A DNA stretch of 64,000 nucleotides, from assembly GCA_963675565.2 (NCBI GenBank), contig CAXXYD010000002.1, positions 248,001 through 312,000 of the forward strand, given 5' to 3'. Position numbers and translations under genes: made by a program. Shown one piece after another: positions 24,636-34,382 of this stretch (its first letter is position 1; the number at the start of each line of letters is the position of its first letter). The notes under the pieces are model-generated. The model ran no database searches, was not told where the DNA came from, and saw nothing but the letters and a program-made list of their open reading frames with translations. Source of the DNA: JARRKU01 sp963675565. Its GTDB lineage: Bacteria; Desulfobacterota; Desulfobacteria; Desulfobacterales; Desulfosarcinaceae.

Positions 24636-26636
24636 GTGTTGAACAACCTAAAATTATCGACCAAAATTATCGGTGGCTTCAGTATCGTTCTTTTTTTAAT
24701 GCTTATAGTCGGCTATGTGGGGTTCAGCGGGATGTCGGACATCGTTGATCGTGTTATCAAAGCTGACGATGTCAATCGAATGGTAAAAATGATCCAAAAC
24801 GCCCGCCAGCAAGAAAAAAACTATATCATTCGTGGAGATAAGCAATACATTGATAAGGTCGGCGAGGAAATAGTCGGTCTTACTAAGCAAGCCAACGATA
24901 CCAAAAGTAAATTTAGACAACAGGTTAATATAGATCAGGTAGACGAGATTTTGGCTCGGACCGATGCTTATACTGTAGCATTTAAGCAATATGTGTCCCT
25001 TGAAGAACAAAAGGCAGCTCTGATGGAGGGTATGCGTTCCAATGCCCGTGAAGCTATTAAAGAGCTTGAAGATATCCGTGCCGACCAGAAAGCACAATTG
25101 CATAAAATTATAGAAGATCAGAAAGAAGTGGGGACAACTCGGTTCGATGACAAGCTCACAAAGGCCGATGATGCCAATCGTATGATCAAATGGTTTCTCG
25201 AGGTGCGCAAGAATGAAAAAGAGGTTATCATCTCCGGTGAAAAAAAATACTTGGATGCAGTAAAACAAGGCATGGAAAAGATTAACGCGCTGGGGATAGA
25301 CCTTAAGGCAAGATTCCAGAACGACAACAATATTGCACAGACAAACAGGGCTTTGAACGCTTTGTCGGGCTACTATACTGAATTCAACCAGTTTATAGAC
25401 AGAATCCAAAAACAAAAGGATAGCGACCAGGCAATGGTTGAGGCAGCCCGTGCTGTGCGGGAAGTGGCCGACGCCGCTAGGGGTGACCAAAAAACTAAAA
25501 TGGAAGCCCAGATCAAACATGCCCGCTTCACGATATATCTCTTTTGCGCGATAGCTCTGCTAATTGGAATAGGGCTCAGTGCCGTGGTCGTTATAAACCT
25601 AAAAAAGTCTATGACATACGCACTCAATGTTACTGAAACCGTAGCCAGCGGCGATTTGTCCCAAGATATAAAAGTATCCGGAAAGGATGAGATGGGGATG
25701 CTGTTGTCTGCAATGAAAAAAATGGTGGATAATTTGCGGGATATGTTTCTGGATGTATCAAAAGGTGTGGAAACATTAGCATCGTCATCCACTGAGCTGT
25801 CGGCCATTTCTCACCAGATGGCGGCCAATTCAGAACAGTCAGCGAAAAATTCTGCCAATGTGGCCGCGGCCGCTGAACAGATGAGCGCGAATATGAATTC
25901 AGTGGCTGCCGCATCTGAACAGGCTTCACAAAACGTGGATATTATGGCATCGGCCGCCGAGGAAATGAGTTCCACTATCCAGGAAATTGCCAAAAGTACA
26001 GAACAGGGTCGCATAATCTCTTCAGAGGCTGTTACCCAAACAACCAGCGCCTCTGAAAAGATGGAGAAGCTCGGACACGCGGCCACCGCTGTAGGCAAAG
26101 TTACAGAGACCATTACCGATATATCCGAGCAAACCAACCTGCTGGCTCTTAATGCCACCATCGAGGCTGCCCGGGCAGGCGAGGCAGGCAAGGGGTTTGC
26201 CGTGGTAGCCAATGAAATCAAAGAGTTAGCCAGACAAACATCCGAGGCTACACTGCAGATCCGCCAGCAGATCGACGGGATCCAGGATTCAACACGCAGC
26301 ACAGTTGCAGAGATCCAACAAGTGACCGCGACCATCAACGAGGTCAATGAGGTTGTCGGCAACATTGCTTCGTCTATTGAAGAGCAATCGATTGCCACCA
26401 AAGAAATCGCAGGCAATGTCAGTCAAGCCTCTCAGGGGATCCAGGAAGTGACTCAGAATGTGGGCCAAGCCTCGACTGTTTCGGCGGATATTTCAAAGGA
26501 AATCAGCCAAGTAAATTCCTCGGCCCAAGAGCTCACCAGCGCCAGCTCACAGGTTCAAATGAGTGCCGAGGAGCTATCTACACTTTCCGAACGATTAAAA
26601 GAGATGGTGGAGCAGTTCAAGCTAAGTGCCAATTAG
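24636..26636 (+). CDS. Methyl-accepting chemotaxis protein with HBM-type sensor
   Basis: GTG 24636 is chosen because GGAGG lies 6 nt ahead; an ATG six codons upstream overlaps that site. The 666-residue receptor has a first membrane helix (IIGGFSIVLFLMLIVGYVGF, about 10-30), a 250-residue helical bimodular periplasmic sensor with duplicated motifs (KADDVNRMVKMIQNARQQEK and KADDANRMIKWFLEVRKNEK), a second helix near 305 (LFCAIALLIGIGLSAVVVI), HAMP, and a long coiled-coil signalling domain with the hairpin tip EQTNLLALNATIEAARAGEA and KGFAVVANEIKELARQ. HBM sensors bind organic acids such as TCA intermediates or acetate. It signals to CheA/CheW located elsewhere. Confidence 0.95.
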   Translation: MLNNLKLSTKIIGGFSIVLFLMLIVGYVGFSGMSDIVDRVIKADDVNRMVKMIQNARQQEKNYIIRGDKQYIDKVGEEIVGLTKQANDTKSKFRQQVNIDQVDEILARTDAYTVAFKQYVSLEEQKAALMEGMRSNAREAIKELEDIRADQKAQLHKIIEDQKEVGTTRFDDKLTKADDANRMIKWFLEVRKNEKEVIISGEKKYLDAVKQGMEKINALGIDLKARFQNDNNIAQTNRALNALSGYYTEFNQFIDRIQKQKDSDQAMVEAARAVREVADAARGDQKTKMEAQIKHARFTIYLFCAIALLIGIGLSAVVVINLKKSMTYALNVTETVASGDLSQDIKVSGKDEMGMLLSAMKKMVDNLRDMFLDVSKGVETLASSSTELSAISHQMAANSEQSAKNSANVAAAAEQMSANMNSVAAASEQASQNVDIMASAAEEMSSTIQEIAKSTEQGRIISSEAVTQTTSASEKMEKLGHAATAVGKVTETITDISEQTNLLALNATIEAARAGEAGKGFAVVANEIKELARQTSEATLQIRQQIDGIQDSTRSTVAEIQQVTATINEVNEVVGNIASSIEEQSIATKEIAGNVSQASQGIQEVTQNVGQASTVSADISKEISQVNSSAQELTSASSQVQMSAEELSTLSERLKEMVEQFKLSAN

Positions 26637-26747
26637 CCTTTTTGCACTTGAAATATGCAGAAGTGTCTATCGTCAACCGCCGAATTTTTGTCATAGTGAT
26701 TTTGATCTCTAGTATTATACAGTTTTACGTAGATACCGAGGCCTGAC

Positions 26748-27599
26748 ATGGTTGATATTCAAGACATCTTGAAAAAAGTAAAACAATTAAAACCTCTTTC
26801 AAGCGTTATTCACAAAGTCTTGGCTTTAACCAATGATACGGAATGTGAGCTTAATGATTTGGTTGATCTCATCGAAAACGATCCGGCCATCACCGCCAAT
26901 CTATTAAGGATATGCAATTCTGCCTTGATGGGATTGCCTATGAAGGTTGATTCCGTTCAGCAGGCGGTTTTAATGCTCGGTCTTAACCGGGTTGCCGAGT
27001 TGGTGCTGGCACAAAATTTGTCACCCCATATGGCTGAGGCTCAAAAGGGATATCAGTTGGCCCAAAATAACCTGTGGAAATTCAGTATGGCTTCTGCCAT
27101 GCTGGCCGAAACGTTGGCTGAGCAAAAAAACCTTCAGAATTTACCGACAATTTATACTGCTGCTTTGCTCAAAGACATCGGCAAAGTCATTCTTCATGAG
27201 TATGTAGATAATTTTATAGAAAAGATCCAAAATGTGTTAGAGACAAAAAATTATGATTTCATCGAAGCTGAAAAAGAATGCATCGGCATGGATCACGCCA
27301 CATTGGGGGCAATAATCGCCAAAAAGTGGAATTTCAGCCCGAACATGGTCTATATGATTGAAAACCACCACCTGACAAACCCTGAAGTGCGCGGTGATCC
27401 TGCCATCGGTGGCATATACCTGGCCGACATGATTGCCATGATGGTAGGGACCTGCTCCGGCATTGATCGATTGGCATATCATATACATGTAACTGTTTTC
27501 GATGATTTTCTCCTGAATGAAGTCAAAATTAACGCACTGATGTTGATCTATAAGGGGCTTATGAAAGACGCCCAAAGCTTTTTCGAAACGGATGCCTGA
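26748..27599 (+). CDS. HDOD-domain protein
   Basis: This 283-residue protein consists of an HDOD domain (about 10-210). It opens with KVKQLKPLSSVIHKVLALT, followed by LVDLIENDPAITANLLRICN and SVQQAVLMLGLNRVAELVLA, with AALLKDIGKVILHEY and GMDHATLGAIIAKKW in the region where HD proteins place metal ligands. HDOD proteins are usually non-catalytic signalling modules in chemotaxis, motility and c-di-GMP networks. The gene is 111 nt after the chemoreceptor gene in the same direction and probably cooperates with it. The C-terminal 70 residues form an additional helical region with VVHV-type hydrophobic segments. Confidence 0.9.
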   Translation: MVDIQDILKKVKQLKPLSSVIHKVLALTNDTECELNDLVDLIENDPAITANLLRICNSALMGLPMKVDSVQQAVLMLGLNRVAELVLAQNLSPHMAEAQKGYQLAQNNLWKFSMASAMLAETLAEQKNLQNLPTIYTAALLKDIGKVILHEYVDNFIEKIQNVLETKNYDFIEAEKECIGMDHATLGAIIAKKWNFSPNMVYMIENHHLTNPEVRGDPAIGGIYLADMIAMMVGTCSGIDRLAYHIHVTVFDDFLLNEVKINALMLIYKGLMKDAQSFFETDA

Positions 27600-27749
27600 T
27601 AAGTGCTTATACAAAATCCCGGCTATCCTGGATCGTAACCACACTTCAACTTTTATGAACGATTAAAGGAGCTGGTTGGCAGATCCAAAATTAGCGCTGA
27701 TATAGGAGTTTGGCCCGTGGCATCAAAAGAATGATCGGAAAGGAAAAAA

Positions 27750-28028
27750 ATGAATTCGATTGACCCTGTTGAAACATCCCGGATAGAACTCGATGAACTA
27801 TTACATGATAAGCCTCACCTGAAAAAATACCAAGACAAAATAAATACGCTGATGAGTAAATCTGTCGGCGGTATACAAAAACATTTAATTATATATGGTA
27901 TTCTCATGGAATCAAGGCTTGAAGAGTTAAAGGCAAGTGCAAAAGATATAGCTGATATTTGCCTGTCAGTTTCAAAACAGATAGAAGGATTCAATAGTAG
28001 CTATCTTAAAAATAAACCCAGACAATAG
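27750..28028 (+). CDS. Small helical protein of unknown function
   Basis: This 92-residue soluble product is preceded by AAAGGAAA. It is mostly helical and charged (TSRIELDELLHDKPHLKKY, QDKINTLMSKSVGG, MESRLEELKASAKDIADIC). No domain is recognised. It follows the chemoreceptor and HDOD genes at 150 nt in the same direction, so it may belong to the same signalling unit. Composition and ribosome site support coding. Confidence 0.65.
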   Translation: MNSIDPVETSRIELDELLHDKPHLKKYQDKINTLMSKSVGGIQKHLIIYGILMESRLEELKASAKDIADICLSVSKQIEGFNSSYLKNKPRQ

Positions 28029-28259
28029 GCGGCAAAAAAGGAATCGGATCATCGGTAATGGAATAGGTGGGGAAAACAGTATAATCTATACAACCAGCCA
28101 GTTGATAGAGAAGCCTGGCTATTTCCGGGACCTGCGCTGACAGAGAGGCTTGCAATCAGTTTTTTTGATAGATCCAAAAGTCGTATAACGTCGATCAGTC
28201 CACCACCAGAGCGCATTTCTCAGCGGCGATAAATACGCGTCCGCTGAAGAATAATGATG

Positions 28260-28748
28260 TTAAATTTCTTCTGATAAATCAATCCATTTACCTCTGGTAA
28301 GAGGTTCCAAATCTGCAGGTCTTAACTGAAAAACAGCAAAAGGAGTACCTGCAGCCGACCAAATTGTATCATACTTTTTCAAATCTCTATCCAATAGGGT
28401 TTGCAGCGGTTCGCTATGACCGGCAGGCGGAACACCGCCTATTGCATAGCCGACTCTTTCTTTCACAAATGCCCCATCTGCTTTTTCAAGGTTTAAGCCT
28501 GTCGATTTTTTGATCTTTTTTACATCAACGCGATTTGAACCGGATGCTATAACAAGCACAGGACAATCCGTTTTTTTCTCTTTAAAAACAAGCGACTTGG
28601 CAATCTGGGGCAATGTACATCCGATACTGTCAGCCGCTTCTTGTGCGGTTCTCGTTGAACTTGGCAGTTCCCTGACCTGAAATGAGAAACCACTATCGAT
28701 AAGGAATTCCTGTACGCGCTTTGCACTATTACTTAATTCTAATTCCAT
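28260..28748 (-). CDS. YbaK/ProX-type aminoacyl-tRNA deacylase
   Basis: This 162-residue protein starts at ATG 28748, with AAGGAAC ahead of it; an upstream extension to 28940 is not supported. Family motifs are SAKRVQEFLIDSGFSFQV, STRTAQEAADSIGCTLPQIA, KSLVFKEKK with the conserved Lys, VLVIASGSNRVDVKKI and GYAIGGVPPAGH (the GG-PPxGH substrate loop). YbaK-like proteins hydrolyse misacylated tRNA (for example Cys-tRNA-Pro) in trans. It is a single gene convergent with the signalling genes and divergent from the hybrid kinase. Confidence 0.92.
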   Translation of the reverse strand: MELELSNSAKRVQEFLIDSGFSFQVRELPSSTRTAQEAADSIGCTLPQIAKSLVFKEKKTDCPVLVIASGSNRVDVKKIKKSTGLNLEKADGAFVKERVGYAIGGVPPAGHSEPLQTLLDRDLKKYDTIWSAAGTPFAVFQLRPADLEPLTRGKWIDLSEEI

Positions 28749-28929
28749 AAATTTGTTCCTTAGAAATCTCGCCCGGTATGAGAGGCGCAGGACCTTTGCC
28801 AAGCGTCTTGGGGTAAATAGCAAGAACGCATAGACAAAATGAGTGCTAAGCATATATAATAGTTCATGTTTGGCATTTAGCAAGTGCCGGTATGTGTGGC
28901 CCCTCTTTTTGAGTGCAAAGGATTTGGAG

Positions 28930-30519
28930 ATGACCGACAAACCGACCTATGAAGAATTGGAAAAAAGGGTTAAGGCGTTAGAAATATCAGAAGCCAAATT
29001 CAAGCAAGCCGAAATGGCGCTGCAAGAAAGTGAGGAAAAATACCGGACTTTATTTAATATGGAATCAGATGCGCTTGCATTAATTGAAATAGAAACCGGT
29101 CAAATGCTTGAGGTTAATAAAGCCTTCATTGAGCTTTATGGATACAGCAGGGAAGAAATTCTAAGGATGAAAAACACAGATTTTTCAGCCGAACCTGATA
29201 TGACAAAACAAGCAACTCACTCTCGCAGATTATATGTTCCCGTAAGGTACCATAAAAAAAAAGATGGAACCGTTTTTCCCACAGAAATTACAGCCACCGT
29301 GTTTAAATATCAAGGAAGAGATGTCCATATTGCCGCCTTAAGGGATATATCCGAGCGTAAACGGCTTGAGGCCCGACTTCATCGATCTCAGAAAATGGAA
29401 TCCATAGGACTTCTAGCCGGTGGCGTCGCTCACGATCTGAATAACGTGCTGTTAGGGATTGTAAGCTACCCGGATTGGCTTTTAATGGACATGCCCGATG
29501 ACAGTAAGCTCAGAAAACCCATAGAAATAATACAAGCGTCCGGACAAAGGGCGGCTGCCATTGTCAACGATCTGTTGACCATTGCAAGGGGAGTGGCCAC
29601 CACAAAGGAACCTTTGAACTTAAATGACATAATAATTGACTATTTAAGTTCGCCTGAATTTAAAAAGCTCAAACAATTTCATCCTCTCGTTACAATTAAT
29701 ACCAACCTTGATTCCAGTCTGCTTAACATTCTCGGTTGCCGCATTCATATTAGAAAGGCGATAATGAACCTGGTATCAAACGCCTCGGAAGCCGCTGGGG
29801 CAGGAGGCCATATTACGATATCGACCGTGAACCGCTATGTAGATAAACCTATAAAGGGGTATGATGATGTTGCCATTGATGAATACGTTGTACTGACTGT
29901 AGCGGACGATGGTTCAGGAATATCATCGGATGAGATTGAAAGGGTATTCGAGCCGTTTTATACAAAAAAAGTCATGGGCCGAAGCGGAACCGGTTTAGGT
30001 TTATCCGTGGTATGGAATGTGGTTCAGGACCATCAAGGCTACATAAATTTATTAAGTGACATGACCGGCACTACATTTGAGCTGTACTTTCCGATAACCA
30101 GAGATAAAATACCGGATAAAGCTTTGCCCATTCCTATCCAGGATATCAGAGGCAAAGGCGAGACGATTCTGGTTGTTGATGATGCAAAAATACAAAGAGA
30201 TGTGGTCTGCAATATGCTGGATGCGTTAGGTTATAAAGCCGATTCCGTTTGCAGCGGCGAGGAGGCTGTAGAATACCTGATGGAACATACGGCAGATTTA
30301 TTATTGCTTGATATGATAATGGATCCGGGCATAGATGGTCGTGAAACATACGAAAGGATATTGAAAATTCATCCCATGCAAAAGGCTGTCATAGTCAGTG
30401 GGTTCGCTGAAACGGATGCGGTTATAGAAACCCAGCGGCTTGGCGCTGGCCAATATGTAAAAAAACCATTTACGGTAGAACAAATTGGTATAGCAATCAG
30501 GGACGAATTGAAAAAATAA
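28930..30519 (+). CDS. Hybrid sensor histidine kinase (PAS-HisKA-HATPase-REC)
   Basis: ATG 28930 follows AAAGGA at ideal spacing. The 529-residue cytoplasmic protein has an N-terminal coiled coil (YEELEKRVKALEISEAKFK), a PAS domain at about 35-160 (EEKYRTLFNMESDALALIE), a dimerisation/phosphoacceptor motif LLAGGVAHDLNNVLLGI near 170, the HATPase N-box MNLVSNASEAAG, G1 VADDGSGIS and G2 GRSGTGLGLSVV. A C-terminal receiver follows (TILVVDDAKIQRDVV, phospho-Asp in LLLLDMIMDPGIDG, Lys in VKKPFT). No membrane segments are seen. The DLNN-type H-box is frequent in delta-class NtrB-like hybrid kinases. The cognate regulator is not adjacent. Confidence 0.93.
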   Translation: MTDKPTYEELEKRVKALEISEAKFKQAEMALQESEEKYRTLFNMESDALALIEIETGQMLEVNKAFIELYGYSREEILRMKNTDFSAEPDMTKQATHSRRLYVPVRYHKKKDGTVFPTEITATVFKYQGRDVHIAALRDISERKRLEARLHRSQKMESIGLLAGGVAHDLNNVLLGIVSYPDWLLMDMPDDSKLRKPIEIIQASGQRAAAIVNDLLTIARGVATTKEPLNLNDIIIDYLSSPEFKKLKQFHPLVTINTNLDSSLLNILGCRIHIRKAIMNLVSNASEAAGAGGHITISTVNRYVDKPIKGYDDVAIDEYVVLTVADDGSGISSDEIERVFEPFYTKKVMGRSGTGLGLSVVWNVVQDHQGYINLLSDMTGTTFELYFPITRDKIPDKALPIPIQDIRGKGETILVVDDAKIQRDVVCNMLDALGYKADSVCSGEEAVEYLMEHTADLLLLDMIMDPGIDGRETYERILKIHPMQKAVIVSGFAETDAVIETQRLGAGQYVKKPFTVEQIGIAIRDELKK

Positions 30520-30596
30520 GCTGGAATCAAAATTAAAGGTGCCGAGAGTTTGATAGGGACACGATATAAAATTGATTCGCTAATCGGTTCAACTGC

Positions 30597-31913
30597 ATGG
30601 TGGCGGATACGAAGCCGTCCGGCAATCACATGAAACCATCCAAACCTGAAAAAGTAGAGCTGCTGGCACCCGCCGGAAACTTTGAAAAGCTGGAAATGGC
30701 GCTCCACTATGGTGCCGACGCCGTTTATCTGGCCGGCAAGGAATTCAGCCTGCGTAGCTTTTCGGGCAACTTTTCACTGGATGAGATCAGAGATGCCGTT
30801 GCACTTTCCAAAGATTACCGCGCCAAGGTTTATGTCGCCATTAACATTTTCGCCCGCGCGGATGACATTGCTCCCATAAAAGACTATATTTCTCAAATCA
30901 GATCCATTGGCCCCGACGGCATAATTGTGGCTGATCCGGCCATATTGTCCCTGGTCCGGCAGATCGCGCCCGCAATCCCCATCCATTTAAGCACTCAGGC
31001 CAATACAACCAACACTGAAGCAGTCAAATTCTGGCGGAACCAGGGCATTTCCAGGGTCAACGCAGCCAGGGAACTGTCACTGGAAGAAATTGCTTTCTTG
31101 GCCGCCGTCAAAGGTGTCGCCGTTGAAGCGTTTGTGCACGGCGCCATGTGTATCTCCTACTCCGGACGGTGCCTGTTGAGCAATTATATGGCCAACCGCC
31201 CCGGCAACCAGGGAAAATGCTGCCAGCCATGCCGGTTTAAATACGCTGTTGTGGAAGAGACACGGCCCGGGCAGTTTTTCCCGATTAGCGAAGATGACCA
31301 CGGCTCCTACTTGTTTAATTCAAAAGATCTATGCATGCTGGACCATCTGCCGGCCATGATCCGGTCCGGAGTCAACGCTTTGAAAATCGAAGGCCGCATG
31401 AAAGGCATCCACTATACCGCAACTGCAGTCAATGTGTATCGCTGCGCACTGAACAGCTATTACGAGAACCCGCAACAATATGCCGTGCAGCCTCATTGGC
31501 GGGAGGAGCTCCAAAAGATTACCAGCAGGGGGTACTGCACCGGCTTTTACCTTGGAAATATCGAAAATGCCGGCACCAGCACCCACGCGCCAAAACCGCC
31601 AGCCTATGCTTTGGCCGGCAAGGTACTGGCGCCTGCCGGAAATAAGAAGGCCCACATCGAAGTTCGCAATCAAATCCGGACAGGGGACCGTCTGGAAATT
31701 CTATCTCCCGGCGCCCCGGCGTTCCGGGACCAAATTGCACGAATCGAAAATGAACAGGGAGAAAAAATCACGGTCGCCAATCCAGGCAGCCGGGTGACCA
31801 TTCATCTGGCAAACGATTGCCGGCGGTTGGATATTCTTCGCAAGTCAAGCGACCGCATGTTACCCGCAAGCCCGGATCACACAATCAACCCTTTTGATGA
31901 ATCTGCTCTTTAG
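30597..31913 (+). CDS. U32-family peptidase (TrhP/YegQ-like)
   Basis: This 438-residue protein (or 427 if started at the Met codon at 30630) has the U32 signature: ELLAPAGNFEKLEMALHYGA near the N-terminus, DGIIVADPAI, HLSTQANTTN, VEAFVHGAMCISYSGRCLLS and the cysteine cluster GKCCQPCRFKY, followed by LFNSKDLCMLDHLP and ALKIEGRMKG. Members such as TrhP, with a prephenate-dependent role, support 5-hydroxyuridine formation in tRNA, with cysteines probably binding an iron-sulfur cluster. The C-terminal domain contains a beta-barrel (RTGDRLEILSP). Its 3' end overlaps a convergent small gene by 29 nt. Confidence 0.9.
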   Translation: MVADTKPSGNHMKPSKPEKVELLAPAGNFEKLEMALHYGADAVYLAGKEFSLRSFSGNFSLDEIRDAVALSKDYRAKVYVAINIFARADDIAPIKDYISQIRSIGPDGIIVADPAILSLVRQIAPAIPIHLSTQANTTNTEAVKFWRNQGISRVNAARELSLEEIAFLAAVKGVAVEAFVHGAMCISYSGRCLLSNYMANRPGNQGKCCQPCRFKYAVVEETRPGQFFPISEDDHGSYLFNSKDLCMLDHLPAMIRSGVNALKIEGRMKGIHYTATAVNVYRCALNSYYENPQQYAVQPHWREELQKITSRGYCTGFYLGNIENAGTSTHAPKPPAYALAGKVLAPAGNKKAHIEVRNQIRTGDRLEILSPGAPAFRDQIARIENEQGEKITVANPGSRVTIHLANDCRRLDILRKSSDRMLPASPDHTINPFDESAL

Positions 31914-32133
31914 CATGGTTCAGGGCCGCATTGATTTGGGCATTCAGCCCGGCGGCGGCTTCAAGATCGTCCGCGGCAGCGCCCATATCATGCTGGCGAA
32001 AAGTCGACGCCCAGCGGCGGTATTCTGCAGCGTGATCATCGTTATGCTTCAACCAGTGCTCGATGAGTTTGTGCGCTTTTTCGTCAAATGACAGTTCCTG
32101 GTGTTCTTCTTCGTGGTGATGATGGTGTCCCAT
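31885..32133 (-). CDS. Small His-rich protein, possible metal binding
   Basis: From ATG 32133, behind AAAGGAGCG, the 82-residue product begins MGHHHHHEEEHQE, a natural metal-binding-like tract. It is followed by an all-helical domain (FDEKAHKLIEHWLKHNDDHA, AEYRRWASTFRQHDMGAAAD, LNAQINAALNHAKEQIH). It is convergent with, and overlaps the end of, the U32 gene by 29 nt. I know no function; nickel, zinc or iron handling is a guess based on the His/Glu tract. The strong ribosome site and domain-like helix pattern make coding likely. Confidence 0.75.
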   Translation of the reverse strand: MGHHHHHEEEHQELSFDEKAHKLIEHWLKHNDDHAAEYRRWASTFRQHDMGAAADDLEAAAGLNAQINAALNHAKEQIHQKG

Positions 32134-32324
32134 AAAAACGCTCCTTTTCGCGTGGGCCAATCACTTCCACCGCTTTGCATGCTGCAACGGTCATTTCCGG
32201 TGACTGGCAATATTGTCCTAAATCGGGTAATATCTAACGCTATGTCAAAAGATAGTCAATATTCGCAGCGAGGTCATATGCAAAATCCGGATATTCAGCA
32301 ACTGGACGGATACCCCATACGCCA

Positions 32325-34268
32325 ATGAAAACCAAACGACTTAAAGCAATGATCTGGATAACAGCCGTCACCGGCATTTTATGCGGTATAACGGCGGGTC
32401 TGTTCCTGTCCTTGACACGTGATCTGCCGCAAATCCAGACACTGGAAAGCTTTACACCTTCAGCCATCACCCGGATCTATTCATCCGAACACGAATTGCT
32501 GTCGGAGCTTTTTTTGGAAAAACGCGACCTGGTTTCCCTGGACCAGATCCCGGCACATTTAAAAACCGCCCTGTTGACCATAGAGGATCGGCATTTTTAT
32601 GAGCACAGCGGCCTGGCGATAAAGGGCATCCTGCGGGCCATGGCGCAAAATATCCGCAAGAGACGTTTTGCCCAGGGAGCCAGCACCCTGACCCAGCAAT
32701 TGGCCAAAACCCTGTTCTTGACGCCCCGCAAAACCATCACCCGCAAATTGCGCGAAGCTGTTTTGGCCATTCAGATTGAGCGCCGTTATACCAAGGATGA
32801 AATCCTCTGGCTTTACCTGAATCAAATCTACCTGGGCAGCGGCGCATACGGTGTCGCCTCTGCCGCAAAGATCTATTTCGGCAAGAATTTACAGGATCTT
32901 ACGCTGTCCCAGTGCGCATTGATCGCCGGACTTGCCCAGGCACCGTCCCGCTATTCCCCATTGAACAATCCCGAGCTTGCACTGAAACGCCGTAATATTG
33001 TATTGCGCCGGATGCACGCCACCGGCGCTATTGACACGCCAAGCTTCGATCATGCCGTTGCGGAAAAGATCGACCTGGCGGCGTCCCCGCCAAGCGACAC
33101 CAGGGCACCCTTTTATGTGGCTTATATCAAGGAAAAATTAGAAGAAGCGCTCGGTGCCGACCAGATCTACAAAGGGGGGCTCACCGTTTTTACGACGCTG
33201 TCCTATGATTTGCAGCAAGCCGCCGAAGCAGCCATAGAACAGGGGTTGTCCCAAATTGAGGAGCGAATGCCGGCCAGCAAGCGCTCCAAACAAAGCCCCC
33301 AGGCAGCCCTGGTCGCTCTGGACATTGAAACAGGCGGTATTCTATCCATGGTTGGCGGCCGCAGCGCAGGTCCAACAAGTTTTAATCGGGCGACAATGGC
33401 ACAACGGCAGCCGGGATCGGCCTTCAAACCCCTGGTTTTTGCTCTGGCCATCGAACGCGGTTTCGAACAATCCCAAACATTGCTTGATGCGCCGGTCATT
33501 TTTCATTCTTCCCCTTCGCATCAAGACTGGCAACCCAGGAATTTTTCCAACGACTATTCCGGTGAAATCAGCTTGCGCTGGGCCCTAATGCATTCTCGAA
33601 ATATTCCAGCGGTCCGGCTGCTGGAGAAAATCGGCCCCTCGGCAATGGTACAATTCGGCCAGGACCTGGGTCTTGGATCCAATCTGAAGCCGGAGCTCTC
33701 CCTGGCCCTGGGAACATCAGAAGTCAGGCTGATCGATCTGACGGCCGCCTATGCGGTGTTTGCAAATGGCGGCAAGCACATTTCGCCCTATGCCATATCG
33801 GAAATAAGAGATGCCGCCGGCGCTGCGATCTGGCACGCCAAAACAGAGCAGCATATCGCCATGAGCCGAAGTGGAGCGGCCATTGTAACGGATATGCTCG
33901 AGGCTGTAATTAAATCCGGGACCGGCCGAAAAGCCCGCTCCCTCCCCGGACCGCTTGCAGGGAAAACGGGCACCACCAACGATTATAAAGATGCCCTTTT
34001 TATCGGCTATTCGCCATCCGTCTGTGCCGGTGTCTGGGTCGGAAACGATGACGGGTCTTCACTGGGCAGGGGCGAAACCGGCGCTCGGGCGGCCTTGCCG
34101 ATCTGGATGCGGTATATGAAGGAAGCGACAGCCCGTCGAGCCCAAAAATACTTCGACATACCGGATGATGTCATTCGCCTGAGCATCGATCCACGAACCG
34201 GCGAATCCGTTGATGATACGGGGGCGAATGCGGTGCGTGTGCTTCTTCGAAAACCGACGTCAGGGTAA
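32325..34268 (+). CDS. Class A penicillin-binding protein 1A-type
   Basis: This 647-residue bifunctional peptidoglycan synthase has a membrane anchor at about 9-30. The glycosyltransferase-51 domain shows TIEDRHFYEHSGLA with catalytic Glu87, QGASTLTQQLAKTLFL near 117-132 and RKLREAVLAIQIE. The transpeptidase domain shows SAFK at 365-368 (S-x-x-K), SRN at 424-426 and KTGT at 547-550. The 3' region lacks a long C-terminal tail. It polymerises and crosslinks the cell wall in the periplasm. It has its own promoter region and is followed by a long-palindrome repeat. Confidence 0.95.
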   Translation: MKTKRLKAMIWITAVTGILCGITAGLFLSLTRDLPQIQTLESFTPSAITRIYSSEHELLSELFLEKRDLVSLDQIPAHLKTALLTIEDRHFYEHSGLAIKGILRAMAQNIRKRRFAQGASTLTQQLAKTLFLTPRKTITRKLREAVLAIQIERRYTKDEILWLYLNQIYLGSGAYGVASAAKIYFGKNLQDLTLSQCALIAGLAQAPSRYSPLNNPELALKRRNIVLRRMHATGAIDTPSFDHAVAEKIDLAASPPSDTRAPFYVAYIKEKLEEALGADQIYKGGLTVFTTLSYDLQQAAEAAIEQGLSQIEERMPASKRSKQSPQAALVALDIETGGILSMVGGRSAGPTSFNRATMAQRQPGSAFKPLVFALAIERGFEQSQTLLDAPVIFHSSPSHQDWQPRNFSNDYSGEISLRWALMHSRNIPAVRLLEKIGPSAMVQFGQDLGLGSNLKPELSLALGTSEVRLIDLTAAYAVFANGGKHISPYAISEIRDAAGAAIWHAKTEQHIAMSRSGAAIVTDMLEAVIKSGTGRKARSLPGPLAGKTGTTNDYKDALFIGYSPSVCAGVWVGNDDGSSLGRGETGARAALPIWMRYMKEATARRAQKYFDIPDDVIRLSIDPRTGESVDDTGANAVRVLLRKPTSG

Positions 34269-34382
34269 CCCCTCCAGCCCGGTATTGAGGAACTGGCCCG
34301 CAAGGGTGCCGTGGTCAAATGGCGTGTCCCGTTAATTGCCGGTCGCAATATCTTTAAATACAACTTTCGGCTTTCAATACCC

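Noticed and set aside
28218..28246. Inverted repeat CAGCGG/CCGCTG downstream of the YbaK-type gene as terminator
   Set aside because: No T-run follows on the minus strand, so termination cannot be supported.
34269..34382. Protein-coding frames running through the long-palindrome element
   Set aside because: Similar peptides appear on both strands only because the ends are inverted repeats; no ribosome site.
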